Source: an uncultured Dorea sp. (GTDB lineage Bacteria > Bacillota > Clostridia > Lachnospirales > Lachnospiraceae). Taken from it: a stretch of 64,000 nt of DNA. Of the stretch, positions 34,997 to 43,143 are shown piece after piece. Each line of letters opens with the position of its first letter. Within the stretch, counting starts at the first letter, position 1. The stretch is taken from positions 1 to 64,000 of the forward strand of contig UQRE01000004.1 in the NCBI GenBank assembly GCA_900543415.1, in the 5' to 3' direction. The notes beneath the pieces are model-generated. The model worked only from the letters and a program-made list of their open reading frames with translations, had not been told where the DNA came from and did no database searches. The position numbers and the translations under genes are program-made.

Positions 34997-36384
34997 TGGC
35001 AGATGTATTAAAGAGAGTACCTGTAAGAGAGCAGGAACCAAAAGTAAGAGCAACAAACTTTGAAGAGGTTTGTTACGGATATAATCAGGAAGAAGCAATG
35101 GAAGAGGCTTCTCGATGCTTGAATTGTAAAAATGCAAAATGTATTCAGGGATGCCCGGTATCTATCAACATTCCGGAATTTGTCGCAAAGGTGAAAGACG
35201 GAGATATAGAAGGCGCTTATAAGGTAATTGGTGAATCCTCCGCACTTCCGGCAATCTGCGGACGTGTATGTCCACAGGAGTCACAGTGTGAGAGCAAATG
35301 TATCCGTGGTATCAAGGGAGAGCCGATTTCCATTGGTAAATTGGAAAGATTCGTTGCGGATTATGCATTAGAGCATGATATCAAACCGGAAAAAGCAGAA
35401 AAGACAAACGGACATAAAGTTGCAGTGATCGGTTCCGGTCCGTCAGGACTTACATGTGCCGGCGATCTTGCAAAGCTTGGATATGAAGTGACAGTATTTG
35501 AAGCACTTCACGAGCTTGGCGGAGTATTGGTTTATGGTATTCCGGAGTTCCGTCTTCCAAAAGAGAAGGTTGTTAAAAAAGAAATCGAGAAAGTAAAAGA
35601 ACTCGGTGTAAAATTCGAGACTAACGTAGTTATCGGTAAATCAACAACGATCGACCAGTTAATGGAAGAGGAAGATTTCGAGGCAGTATTTATCGGATCA
35701 GGAGCAGGACTTCCAATGTTCATGGGTATTCCGGGCGAGACAGCCAACGGAGTATTTTCAGCAAATGAATATTTGACAAGAAGTAATCTGATGAAAGCAT
35801 TTGATGATTCTTATGATACACCGATTGCAGCCGGCAAGAAAGTTGCAGTTGTAGGTGGTGGAAACGTTGCTATGGATGCTGCGAGAACAGCGCTTCGTTT
35901 AGGAGCAGAGGTACATATTGTATACCGTCGTAGTGAAGCAGAGCTTCCAGCCAGAGTAGAAGAAGTACATCATGCAAAAGAAGAAGGAATTATCTTCGAT
36001 CTTCTTACAAATCCAAAAGAGATCCTTGTAGACGAAAATGGATGGGTAAAAGGCATGAAAGTGATCAAGATGGAACTGGGAGAACCAGATGCTTCCGGAA
36101 GAAGACGTCCGGTAGAAATCGAAGGATCTGAGTACGAGATTGAACTGGATACAGTGATCATGTCACTCGGAACATCACCGAACCCATTGATCGCATCTAC
36201 AACAAAAGGACTTGAAACAAACAGAAGAAAATGTATCGTGGCAGAAGAAGAGAACGGACAGACATCAAAAGCAGCAGTATTCGCCGGTGGAGACGCCGTA
36301 ACAGGTGCAGCAACCGTAATCCTCGCCATGGGTGCAGGAAAAGCAGGAGCAAAAGGAATTCACGAATTCCTTTCTAAAAAATAG
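34996..36384 (+). CDS. NfnB-type (GltA/SudA-like) flavoprotein
   Basis: A 462-residue protein with an N-terminal iron-sulfur region (CLNCKNAKCIQGCPV, then CGRVCPQESQCESKC), probably holding two [4Fe-4S] clusters. It has an FAD site IGSGPSGLTCAGDLAKLG and an NADP site VGGGNVAMDAARTALRLG. Automatic pipelines usually call it glutamate synthase small subunit (gltA), but no large subunit is adjacent and the partner is NfnA. I infer that it is the NADPH side of NfnAB, making NADPH for biosynthesis. The start overlaps the NfnA stop as TAATG. Confidence 0.88.
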   Translation: MADVLKRVPVREQEPKVRATNFEEVCYGYNQEEAMEEASRCLNCKNAKCIQGCPVSINIPEFVAKVKDGDIEGAYKVIGESSALPAICGRVCPQESQCESKCIRGIKGEPISIGKLERFVADYALEHDIKPEKAEKTNGHKVAVIGSGPSGLTCAGDLAKLGYEVTVFEALHELGGVLVYGIPEFRLPKEKVVKKEIEKVKELGVKFETNVVIGKSTTIDQLMEEEDFEAVFIGSGAGLPMFMGIPGETANGVFSANEYLTRSNLMKAFDDSYDTPIAAGKKVAVVGGGNVAMDAARTALRLGAEVHIVYRRSEAELPARVEEVHHAKEEGIIFDLLTNPKEILVDENGWVKGMKVIKMELGEPDASGRRRPVEIEGSEYEIELDTVIMSLGTSPNPLIASTTKGLETNRRKCIVAEEENGQTSKAAVFAGGDAVTGAATVILAMGAGKAGAKGIHEFLSKK

Positions 36385-36385
36385 T

Positions 36386-36445
36386 AATTTGGGACGTAGC
36401 ATTTTTTCAAAATGCTACGTCCCAAATTGCATTTTAGGGTGTCCC
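36386..36445 (-). repeat. REP-like palindromic element, copy 2
   Basis: Perfect 20-base arms AATTTGGGACGTAGCATTTT (36386-36405) and AAAATGCTACGTCCCAAATT (36409-36428) with loop TTC, starting two bases after the NfnB stop. On the reverse strand GGACACCC (36444-36437) precedes the GGGACGT core by 13 bases, exactly as in copy 1. Beyond it (36446-36476) is a partial, degenerate relative of the same sequence. It probably also acts as terminator. Confidence 0.85.
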
Positions 36446-36523
36446 AAATTGAAAAATGCTCTGTACCACTTGGGGCAATTATGGTAGAATAAGTCCATTA
36501 GAGAAGAAACGAGGGTTTATGAT

Positions 36524-37297
36524 ATGACTATTTTTTGGGGACTTATGATCCCGTTTATCGGTACTGCGGCTGGCGCTGCATGTGTATTGTTTGTGAAAAA
36601 TGAATTGAAACCGCTTCTTCAAAAGTCTTTGCTTGGCTTTGCGGCGGGGGTGATGGTGGCGGCTTCTGTCTGGTCGCTTTTGATTCCGGCAATGGATATG
36701 TCTGCGCATATGGGAAAGCTTTCTTTTATCCCGGCTGCTGTAGGATTTATTCTTGGAATTGCATTTTTACTGATTCTTGACAGAGTAATTCCGCATCTTC
36801 ATATTGGTTCTGAGGAATGCGAAGGCCCGAAATGTTCGCTCAATAAATCGACCATGCTTACATTAGCTGTTACGATCCACAATATTCCGGAGGGTATTTC
36901 AAGCGGAGCGATTTTTGCCGGTTTATTAATGGATAATGCCAATGTTACGCTGGCAGGCGCATTTGCTCTGTCTATCGGAATTGCGCTGCAAAATTTCCCG
37001 GAAGGTTTTATTGTATCTCTTCCAATCCGCTCTGAAAAGGGAAGAGGCAGAGCATTCGGAGCCGGCGTGCTCTCAGGAATCGTAGAGCCGATTGCTGGAG
37101 GACTTACGCTGTTATTTGCGACCTATCTGACACCGGTACTTCCATATCTTTTAGCATTTTCGGCGGGGGCAATGATCTACGTGGTAGTAGAAGAACTGAT
37201 CCCTGAATCTGCGGAAGGTGAGCACAGTAACATAGGAACGGTCGGCTTTGCGGCAGGATTTGTATTGATGATGATTTTAGATGTGGCATTAGGGTAA
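36524..37297 (+). CDS. ZIP family metal transporter
   Basis: A membrane protein of 257 residues with about eight helices. Metal-binding motifs are TIHNIPEGISSG (helix IV) and GIALQNFPEGFIVSLP (helix V), the usual ZIP pair. A cytoplasmic loop (about 85-107) has HLHIGSEECEGPKC. It probably imports zinc or another divalent metal. It starts a tight run ZIP-HelD-AlkD-RlmH with gaps of 0 to 16 bases. The ribosome site is the GAGGG region before ATG 36524. Copy 2 of the repeat lies just upstream. Confidence 0.9.
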   Translation: MTIFWGLMIPFIGTAAGAACVLFVKNELKPLLQKSLLGFAAGVMVAASVWSLLIPAMDMSAHMGKLSFIPAAVGFILGIAFLLILDRVIPHLHIGSEECEGPKCSLNKSTMLTLAVTIHNIPEGISSGAIFAGLLMDNANVTLAGAFALSIGIALQNFPEGFIVSLPIRSEKGRGRAFGAGVLSGIVEPIAGGLTLLFATYLTPVLPYLLAFSAGAMIYVVVEELIPESAEGEHSNIGTVGFAAGFVLMMILDVALG

Positions 37298-37313
37298 ATA
37301 AGAAAGAGAGACT

Positions 37314-39329
37314 ATGGAGCAGTTTTTAAAAGAGATAACAGATTGTTTACAACAGAAAATCAAAGAGTTGGATGAAGATTTATCTGCCGGACAGCAGGAA
37401 ATCAAAAATATGCATGAATATTACTGGGAAAATTATACGGAAATGGATGAGTATGGCTATGAAAATTATGACAATCAGCAGGCACTGCTCCATCAGGTTC
37501 ATGCAAATGAAGAAAAGCTTTCAAAGAGAAAGAGGCTTACAAAGATGTTGGAGTCCCCATTTTTCGGAAGAGTAGATTTTCGTTATGACGGAGAAGAGGA
37601 ATCAGAGACCTTTTATATCGGAATTGGCAATTTTGCTCCCCGCGCAGGAATGCGCCCGCTGATCTACGATTGGAGAGCGCCGGTGTCCGGGTTGTTCTAC
37701 GATTATGACAGAGGTCCGGCAGCCTATGACGCTCCGGGGGGAAGAATGGAGGGTGAGATCACATCCAAGTGGCAGTACAAGATAAAAAACGGGCATATGA
37801 TCTACGGCTTCGAAAGTGATACGAAGATTGACGATGAAATTCTAAAACAGGAACTTGGAAGCGGCGGAGACGTACAGCTTAAAAATATTGTACGCACCAT
37901 TCAAAAAGAGCAGAATGCGATTATCCGCAATACGAAAGACCGGATTCTGGCGATTCAAGGTGCGGCGGGAAGTGGCAAAACATCTGTGGCGCTCCATCGG
38001 ATTGCCTATCTTTTGTATCATGACCGTGAAAATTTAAAGGCGGCTAATATTTTAATTCTGTCACCGAACAATGTGTTTTCTGATTACATTTCTCACATTC
38101 TTCCGGAATTGGGAGAGGAACATATACAGGAAATGAGCTTTGATCTCTTTGCTTACAAGGAATTAAAAGAAGTTGCAAATGACTGTGAAGATCGTTATGA
38201 CTATTTAGAGAAGAAGATGAAATTCCAAGACAGTGAATGGGAAATCCGCTTTAAGGAGAAGCAGTCAGCAAGCTTCATCGGACAGATGGAAGGATTTCTG
38301 GCAATGCTGGAGGAAGATCTTGTGAATATCCGAAGCATTACATTTAAAGGCGTTCATAAGACCGAAGAAGAGATCCTTCATCTTTTTTATTTTAAATTCC
38401 AGACAGTTCCGCTGCTTGCGAGAATGGATGCGGTAATGGAATACCTGATCGACGAATACGAGACGCTGCGCGGGAAGAATATTTCTGAGGAAGATATGGA
38501 AGCACTTCGTGAGACCTTCCAGAAAATGTATGTGACAACGGATCTTTATGAAATCTACGGATGGCTGTTAAAAGACTGCGGATATCCGGAACTTTCGAAT
38601 GCGGAGTATGAGCGGAGAAAATTAGAATATGAAGATGTATTTCCGATGTTATATTTGAAATACCGCTTGAAAGGAAGCAGGAAGCATAAGAATATCAAGC
38701 ATTTGGTCATTGATGAAATGCAGGATTATTCTTATCTGCAATATAGCATACTGTCCATGCTATTTCATTGTCGAATGACCATTCTCGGGGACCGCGCACA
38801 GACGATGGACAGCGAATGCCAGGACGTGACAAAGTTCCTCCCGAAGATTTTTGGCAGAAAAATAAGAAAAATCGTTATGAACAAAAGTTACCGCAATACC
38901 TTAGAAATTGCAGAATATGCGGAGAGAATACGAGGCGGTGAGGGTCTGGAGCTGTTTCAGCGGCACGGTAAAGAAGTAGAAGAGTTTCATGGTCTTTCGA
39001 TGGAGGAAATGCTGGAAAATATAGAAAAGCAGGTGAAATCTGCAAATGCTCAATATGAAACCGCAGCAGTAATCACAATGAATGAATCGGATGCCTATGA
39101 TATTTACCGTCTGCTTAAGAATCGCCAGCTTCCGGTATCTTATATGGATCGCGACACATCCGTATTCAAGAAAGGAATGACTGTCACAACCTTTTATCTT
39201 GCAAAAGGGTTGGAATTCGATCAGGTCTTTGCTGTACTGGGAAGAGAGACAAATCCTCTCTATAAGCAGGCAAAATATATCAGCGCTACGCGCGCACTGC
39301 ACGAATTATATGTTTATGAGGAAAGCTAA
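37314..39329 (+). CDS. HelD-like UvrD/Rep-family ATPase
   Basis: A 671-residue superfamily 1 helicase-like ATPase. The first 70 residues form a charged helical arm, followed by the HelD-characteristic IGIGNFAPRAGMRPLIYDWRAPVSGLFYD. Walker A GAAGSGKTSVALHRI lies near residue 217 and Walker B LVIDEMQDYSYLQ near 465. ILGDRAQTMD and a C-terminal KGLEFDQVFAVL are also present. HelD clears RNA polymerase from DNA in Bacillus (774 residues); this is shorter. Automatic naming is often DNA helicase IV. It starts 17 bases after the ZIP gene. Confidence 0.85.
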   Translation: MEQFLKEITDCLQQKIKELDEDLSAGQQEIKNMHEYYWENYTEMDEYGYENYDNQQALLHQVHANEEKLSKRKRLTKMLESPFFGRVDFRYDGEEESETFYIGIGNFAPRAGMRPLIYDWRAPVSGLFYDYDRGPAAYDAPGGRMEGEITSKWQYKIKNGHMIYGFESDTKIDDEILKQELGSGGDVQLKNIVRTIQKEQNAIIRNTKDRILAIQGAAGSGKTSVALHRIAYLLYHDRENLKAANILILSPNNVFSDYISHILPELGEEHIQEMSFDLFAYKELKEVANDCEDRYDYLEKKMKFQDSEWEIRFKEKQSASFIGQMEGFLAMLEEDLVNIRSITFKGVHKTEEEILHLFYFKFQTVPLLARMDAVMEYLIDEYETLRGKNISEEDMEALRETFQKMYVTTDLYEIYGWLLKDCGYPELSNAEYERRKLEYEDVFPMLYLKYRLKGSRKHKNIKHLVIDEMQDYSYLQYSILSMLFHCRMTILGDRAQTMDSECQDVTKFLPKIFGRKIRKIVMNKSYRNTLEIAEYAERIRGGEGLELFQRHGKEVEEFHGLSMEEMLENIEKQVKSANAQYETAAVITMNESDAYDIYRLLKNRQLPVSYMDRDTSVFKKGMTVTTFYLAKGLEFDQVFAVLGRETNPLYKQAKYISATRALHELYVYEES

Positions 39330-40031
39330 ATGATAGAAAATATAAGAATGCGTCTGGAACAATTATCAGAAGAGGATTATAAAAAATTCAATGAAAACCT
39401 GCTGCCGGGAACGAAACATGTGCTTGGCGTGCGGATGCCGAAGCTGCGCGCGCTGGCAAAAGAAATTGCAAAGGGAGATTTCCGAGCATATCTTAATGAG
39501 GCGTATGAGAAAATAAGTGCGGACAAAGGCTCTTATCACGAAGAAATCATGCTGGAAGGTCTAGTGATCGCATATGCAAAGATGGAATTAAAAGAGCGGT
39601 TTTTCTACCTTGATCGATTTGTACCGAAGATTCATAACTGGGCAGTCTGTGACTGCTGCAGCAACACCTATAAATTCATGGAAAAGTATCAGGAAGAAAG
39701 CTTCGCCTATCTTGAAACGTATTTGCACAGCCAGAGAGAGTACGAGCTTCGCTTCGGAATTGTGTCCCTTCTGGATTATTTTATCAATGATTCTTATATT
39801 GACCGGGTGCTTTCTATATGCGAACATACAAGACATGAAGGATATTATGTGAAAATGGCAGTGGCGTGGACGTTGTCAGTCTGCTACGTGAAATATTCCG
39901 AAAAGACAAGAAGACTTTTAAAGGAAAACACAATGGATGAATTTACGCATAATAAAACGATCCAGAAAATACGGGAATCTTACCGTGTGAGCAGAGAAGA
40001 AAAAGAAGAATTAAAAAGCTGGAAGCGTTAA
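39330..40031 (+). CDS. AlkD-like DNA alkylation repair protein
   Basis: A 233-residue HEAT-repeat-type DNA glycosylase-like protein. The N-terminus has GTKHVLGVRMPKLRALAKEI, then FVPKIHNWAVCDCCS and the C-terminal YYVKMAVAWTLSVCYVKYSEKT, the conserved AlkD positions (Trp in NWAVCD and in AWTLS). It would remove alkylated bases without flipping. ATG 39330 follows the HelD stop at once, with AGGAAAG inside the HelD end as ribosome site. Confidence 0.85.
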   Translation: MIENIRMRLEQLSEEDYKKFNENLLPGTKHVLGVRMPKLRALAKEIAKGDFRAYLNEAYEKISADKGSYHEEIMLEGLVIAYAKMELKERFFYLDRFVPKIHNWAVCDCCSNTYKFMEKYQEESFAYLETYLHSQREYELRFGIVSLLDYFINDSYIDRVLSICEHTRHEGYYVKMAVAWTLSVCYVKYSEKTRRLLKENTMDEFTHNKTIQKIRESYRVSREEKEELKSWKR

Positions 40032-40045
40032 TACAGGAGAAATCA

Positions 40046-40525
40046 ATGAAAATTACAATCATTACAGTCGGAAAGATCAAAGAAAAATATTTAAAAGACG
40101 CGATTGCCGAGTACAGTAAGAGATTATCCAAATACTGTAAATTGGAGATTGTGGAAGTCGCAGATGAAAAAACACCGGATAACGCCAGTGAAACGGTGGA
40201 AAACCAGATACGGGCAAAGGAAGAGGAGCGGATCTTAAAATATGTAAAGGATGACGCGTATGTTGTCACTTTGGAAATTAAAGGCAGACAAGTAACTTCC
40301 GAGGAACTGGCAGATAAGATCGATACGCTTGGTATTCAAGGGACAAGCCATATTACGTTTATTATCGGTGGTTCCATCGGACTTGGCGAACAAGTGCTTG
40401 CAAGATCTGATTATGCACTCAGTTTTTCAAAAATGACATTCCCACATCAGTTGATGAGGGTGATTCTTCTGGAACAGATTTATCGCAGCTACAGGATTAT
40501 CCATGGTGAACCGTATCATAAATAA
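40046..40525 (+). CDS. rlmH: 23S rRNA (pseudouridine1915-N3)-methyltransferase
   Basis: A SPOUT methyltransferase of 159 residues, the usual size. It begins MKITIITVGKIKEKYLKDAI and has the SAM-binding knot IIGGSIGLGEQVL and FPHQLMRVILLEQIYRSYRIIHGEPYHK, the near-invariant C-terminus. It methylates helix 69 of the mature ribosome. Ribosome site CAGGAG precedes ATG 40046, 15 bases after the AlkD-like gene. Confidence 0.96.
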   Translation: MKITIITVGKIKEKYLKDAIAEYSKRLSKYCKLEIVEVADEKTPDNASETVENQIRAKEEERILKYVKDDAYVVTLEIKGRQVTSEELADKIDTLGIQGTSHITFIIGGSIGLGEQVLARSDYALSFSKMTFPHQLMRVILLEQIYRSYRIIHGEPYHK

Positions 40526-40550
40526 AGCGTGAAAGAAAAGAGGCGATCAT

Positions 40551-41249
40551 ATGGCATTACATATTATGGTAGTGGAAGATGAACCGGCCATCCGGCAGGA
40601 ATTATGCCAACTTTTATCGAATGCATTATATCGGGTGTCAGAAGTAGAAGATTTTACGGATGTGGCCGGAACAGTATTAGAAAAAGAACCGGATCTTCTC
40701 TTACTGGATCTTAATCTTCCGGTAGAGTCCGGTTATGATATCTGTACAAAAATCCGTAAAAGTTCTGAGGTGCCGATTATCTTTCTCACCAGCCGCACAG
40801 ATTCTATGGATGAATTAACCGGAATGTTAAAGGGCGGTGATGACTATATCACTAAACCATTTCAAGCCCCTATTTTATTGGCGCGTATTGCAGCCGTGTT
40901 GAAGCGTTCTGCCAGGGCTAAAGATTATGAAGAACGGACAACGATTGTCTGCGGTGATTTAACCTTGGACATTGCCAGAGGCGTTATATACAGGAAAACT
41001 GCCGACAATCGGGAAAATGCACAGGCGGAGCTTACGAAAAATGAACTGAAGATTCTGCATTGTCTGCTTTTACACAAAGGACAGATTGTCTCCCGCATGG
41101 ATTTGATTGAATATTTGTGGGATCAGCAGGTTTTTCTTGATGATAATGCGCTGAGCGTAAATATGACTCGTATTCGAGGCAAATTAAAAGAAATCGGTCT
41201 TCCACAAGACTATATTAAGACAAAACGAGGAATGGGGTATTATATATGA
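40551..41249 (+). CDS. OmpR-family response regulator (BceR-like)
   Basis: A 232-residue regulator. Receiver with phosphorylation site Asp53 in LLLLDLNLP, conserved Thr80 in FLTSRTD and Lys102 in YITKPF, then a winged-helix output domain (LTKNELKILHCLL...VNMTRIRGKLKEIG...KTKRGMGYYI). It overlaps the kinase gene by ATGA. With the kinase and the BceAB-like transporter downstream it forms a cell-envelope-stress module; it likely activates the transporter promoter near 42312. It lies 26 bases after rlmH. Confidence 0.92.
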   Translation: MALHIMVVEDEPAIRQELCQLLSNALYRVSEVEDFTDVAGTVLEKEPDLLLLDLNLPVESGYDICTKIRKSSEVPIIFLTSRTDSMDELTGMLKGGDDYITKPFQAPILLARIAAVLKRSARAKDYEERTTIVCGDLTLDIARGVIYRKTADNRENAQAELTKNELKILHCLLLHKGQIVSRMDLIEYLWDQQVFLDDNALSVNMTRIRGKLKEIGLPQDYIKTKRGMGYYI

Positions 41250-42280
41250 GACGAGAAAGTACAGGCTCCATGAGCCTTGCGTCATACTTGAAGGATCGCA
41301 TCTTGCTGATCCTTCTTCAGATTGTGTGTCTTGGTTTTCTCTTATTTTTTCTTCGTATAACCGGTTATCCGAAAAGCAATTGCATTCTGATTACAGTTGT
41401 TTGGGGACTGGTTTTTCTTGTGTGGCTTAGTGTCCACTATATTTCCAGAAGGAATTATTTTAAGAAAATGAAAGAAATGATGGAGCAGATCGATCAGCAC
41501 TATCTTCTGGGAGAGCTGATGCCGGATTCTGTGCATCTGGAGGATCAGATCTATCGGGAGTTGATCAGAAAATCAAATAAATCGGTCATTGAGCGGATTC
41601 GTGCGATTGAAGACGAGAAAAAAGAATATCGGGAATATATTGAGAGCTGGGTACATGAAATCAAAGCGCCGATCACAGGGATTGATCTTATGTGTGAAAA
41701 TCATAAAGAAACACTGACCAGACGAATTGCACTTGAAAATCGAAAAATAGAAAACTATGTGGACATGGCCCTGTATTATGCAAGATCAGACGAGGTCTAT
41801 CAGGATTATATGATTCGGGAAACAGATCTTGGACAAACGGCTGCAGAGATCCTTCAGCGAAATAAACGCTATCTGATACAAAAGGGAATACAGGCAGAAG
41901 TGAATTGCCCGGACATTGCATATACCGATGGGAAATGGATCGGCTTTATTTTGAATCAACTATTATTAAACAGTGCAAAATACAGCAAGGAGCAAGGGGC
42001 TCATATCAGGATCTTTACCGAGCATACAGAAAATGGTGTCCGTCTGACGGTAAAAGACAACGGAATCGGTATAAAGCCAGAGGAAATCGAGCGGATTTTC
42101 GAAAAAGGGTTCACCGGAAGCAACGGACGAAAGACAGAGCGTTCTACAGGTATGGGGTTATATTTGTGCAGTAAGCTGTGTCGTAAGCTTGGAATCAGCA
42201 TTATGGCAGAATCAGAAGAGGGAAAGGGAACGTCAATGATATTAACTTTTCCGATCAGCAGTTATCTTACAAAATTGTAA
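41246..42280 (+). CDS. sensor histidine kinase (BceS-like, intramembrane-sensing)
   Basis: A 344-residue kinase with two N-terminal membrane helices (about 18-37 and 44-64) joined by a very short loop, so no extracellular sensor. This is the intramembrane-sensing form that depends on its ABC partner. His137 in ESWVHEIKAPITG is the phosphorylation site. The ATPase part has N in LNQLLLNSAKYS, DNGIGIKPEEIERIFEKGFTG and GMGLYLCSKL. It overlaps the regulator gene. Signal unknown, by analogy peptide antibiotics such as bacitracin. Confidence 0.9.
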   Translation: MRRESTGSMSLASYLKDRILLILLQIVCLGFLLFFLRITGYPKSNCILITVVWGLVFLVWLSVHYISRRNYFKKMKEMMEQIDQHYLLGELMPDSVHLEDQIYRELIRKSNKSVIERIRAIEDEKKEYREYIESWVHEIKAPITGIDLMCENHKETLTRRIALENRKIENYVDMALYYARSDEVYQDYMIRETDLGQTAAEILQRNKRYLIQKGIQAEVNCPDIAYTDGKWIGFILNQLLLNSAKYSKEQGAHIRIFTEHTENGVRLTVKDNGIGIKPEEIERIFEKGFTGSNGRKTERSTGMGLYLCSKLCRKLGISIMAESEEGKGTSMILTFPISSYLTKL

Positions 42281-42311
42281 GAATTGTGAAAGCAACGGAG
42301 ATACCATCGCT

Positions 42312-42339
42312 TTGCATCATCTGATAATCTGGTTATAAC
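42312..42339 (+). promoter_or_regulatory. possible promoter of the BceAB-like transporter
   Basis: TTGCAT (42312-42317), a 16-base spacer and TATAAC (42334-42339), about 40 bases before the ATPase start. The separate promoter fits induction by the adjacent two-component system. Confidence 0.4.
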
Positions 42340-42378
42340 AGCCGGAAGGCTTATACAGAACAACAAGGAGTGATGGAA

Positions 42379-43143
42379 ATGAAAGATTATATTCGCGTAA
42401 GTGATGTAGAAAAATATTATGGAAATGGAACCAATGTGACGAAGGCAGTCGATCGGGTAAGCTTTCATGTAGAACAAGGAGAATTCATAGGTGTTATGGG
42501 GGCGTCCGGCTCCGGCAAAACGACACTTCTAAATATGCTTTCTACAATTGACCGCGTAACAGCAGGTCATATCTTTTATCAGGATGTCGATATTACCGAG
42601 CTTAGTGAAGATGAGCTGTCAGATTTTCGAAAGAAGAATCTGGGCTTTGTATTTCAGGACTACAACCTTCTGGACACCTTGACATTAGAGGAAAATATTC
42701 TTCTGGCAATGACACTTCGCAAAGGCAACCGAAAAGAGATACAAGAAAAATGCAATCAGATGATGGAGCTTCTTGGGATCGACGGAATAAAGAATCAGTT
42801 TCCTTACGAAGTATCGGGAGGTCAGAAACAACGCTGTGCATGTGCAAGAGCCCTTGTAAATGAACCTTGTCTTCTCCTTGCGGACGAACCGACAGGCGCT
42901 TTGGATTCAAAAGCAGCGCAAACTTTGCTTCGGACATTTGCAAGGCTCAACGAAACATTGCAGACAACCATCTTCATGGTTACACATGATGCGTTTTCGG
43001 CTAGTTATTGCAGTAGAATTTTGTTCTTGAAGGATGGCAGTATCTTCCACGAACTTGTAAGAGGGGAGAAAAAGAGAAGAGATTTTTTGAATGAGATTCT
43101 GGATGTACTGTCTCTGACAGGAGGTGAGCTGGCTGATGAATAG
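42379..43143 (+). CDS. ABC transporter ATP-binding protein, BceA-like
   Basis: A 254-residue ATPase with Walker A GASGSGKTT, Q-loop FVFQDYNLLDTLTLEENILL, signature VSGGQKQR and Walker B LLLADEPTGALDSK. The DEPTGALD motif and the adjacent long permease with a two-component system upstream place it in the BceAB family, which removes or shields cell-wall precursors from peptide antibiotics. AAGGAG at 42365-42370 favours ATG 42379 over the GTG 42370 and ATG 42373 in frame. It ends overlapping the permease start. Confidence 0.93.
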   Translation: MKDYIRVSDVEKYYGNGTNVTKAVDRVSFHVEQGEFIGVMGASGSGKTTLLNMLSTIDRVTAGHIFYQDVDITELSEDELSDFRKKNLGFVFQDYNLLDTLTLEENILLAMTLRKGNRKEIQEKCNQMMELLGIDGIKNQFPYEVSGGQKQRCACARALVNEPCLLLADEPTGALDSKAAQTLLRTFARLNETLQTTIFMVTHDAFSASYCSRILFLKDGSIFHELVRGEKKRRDFLNEILDVLSLTGGELADE

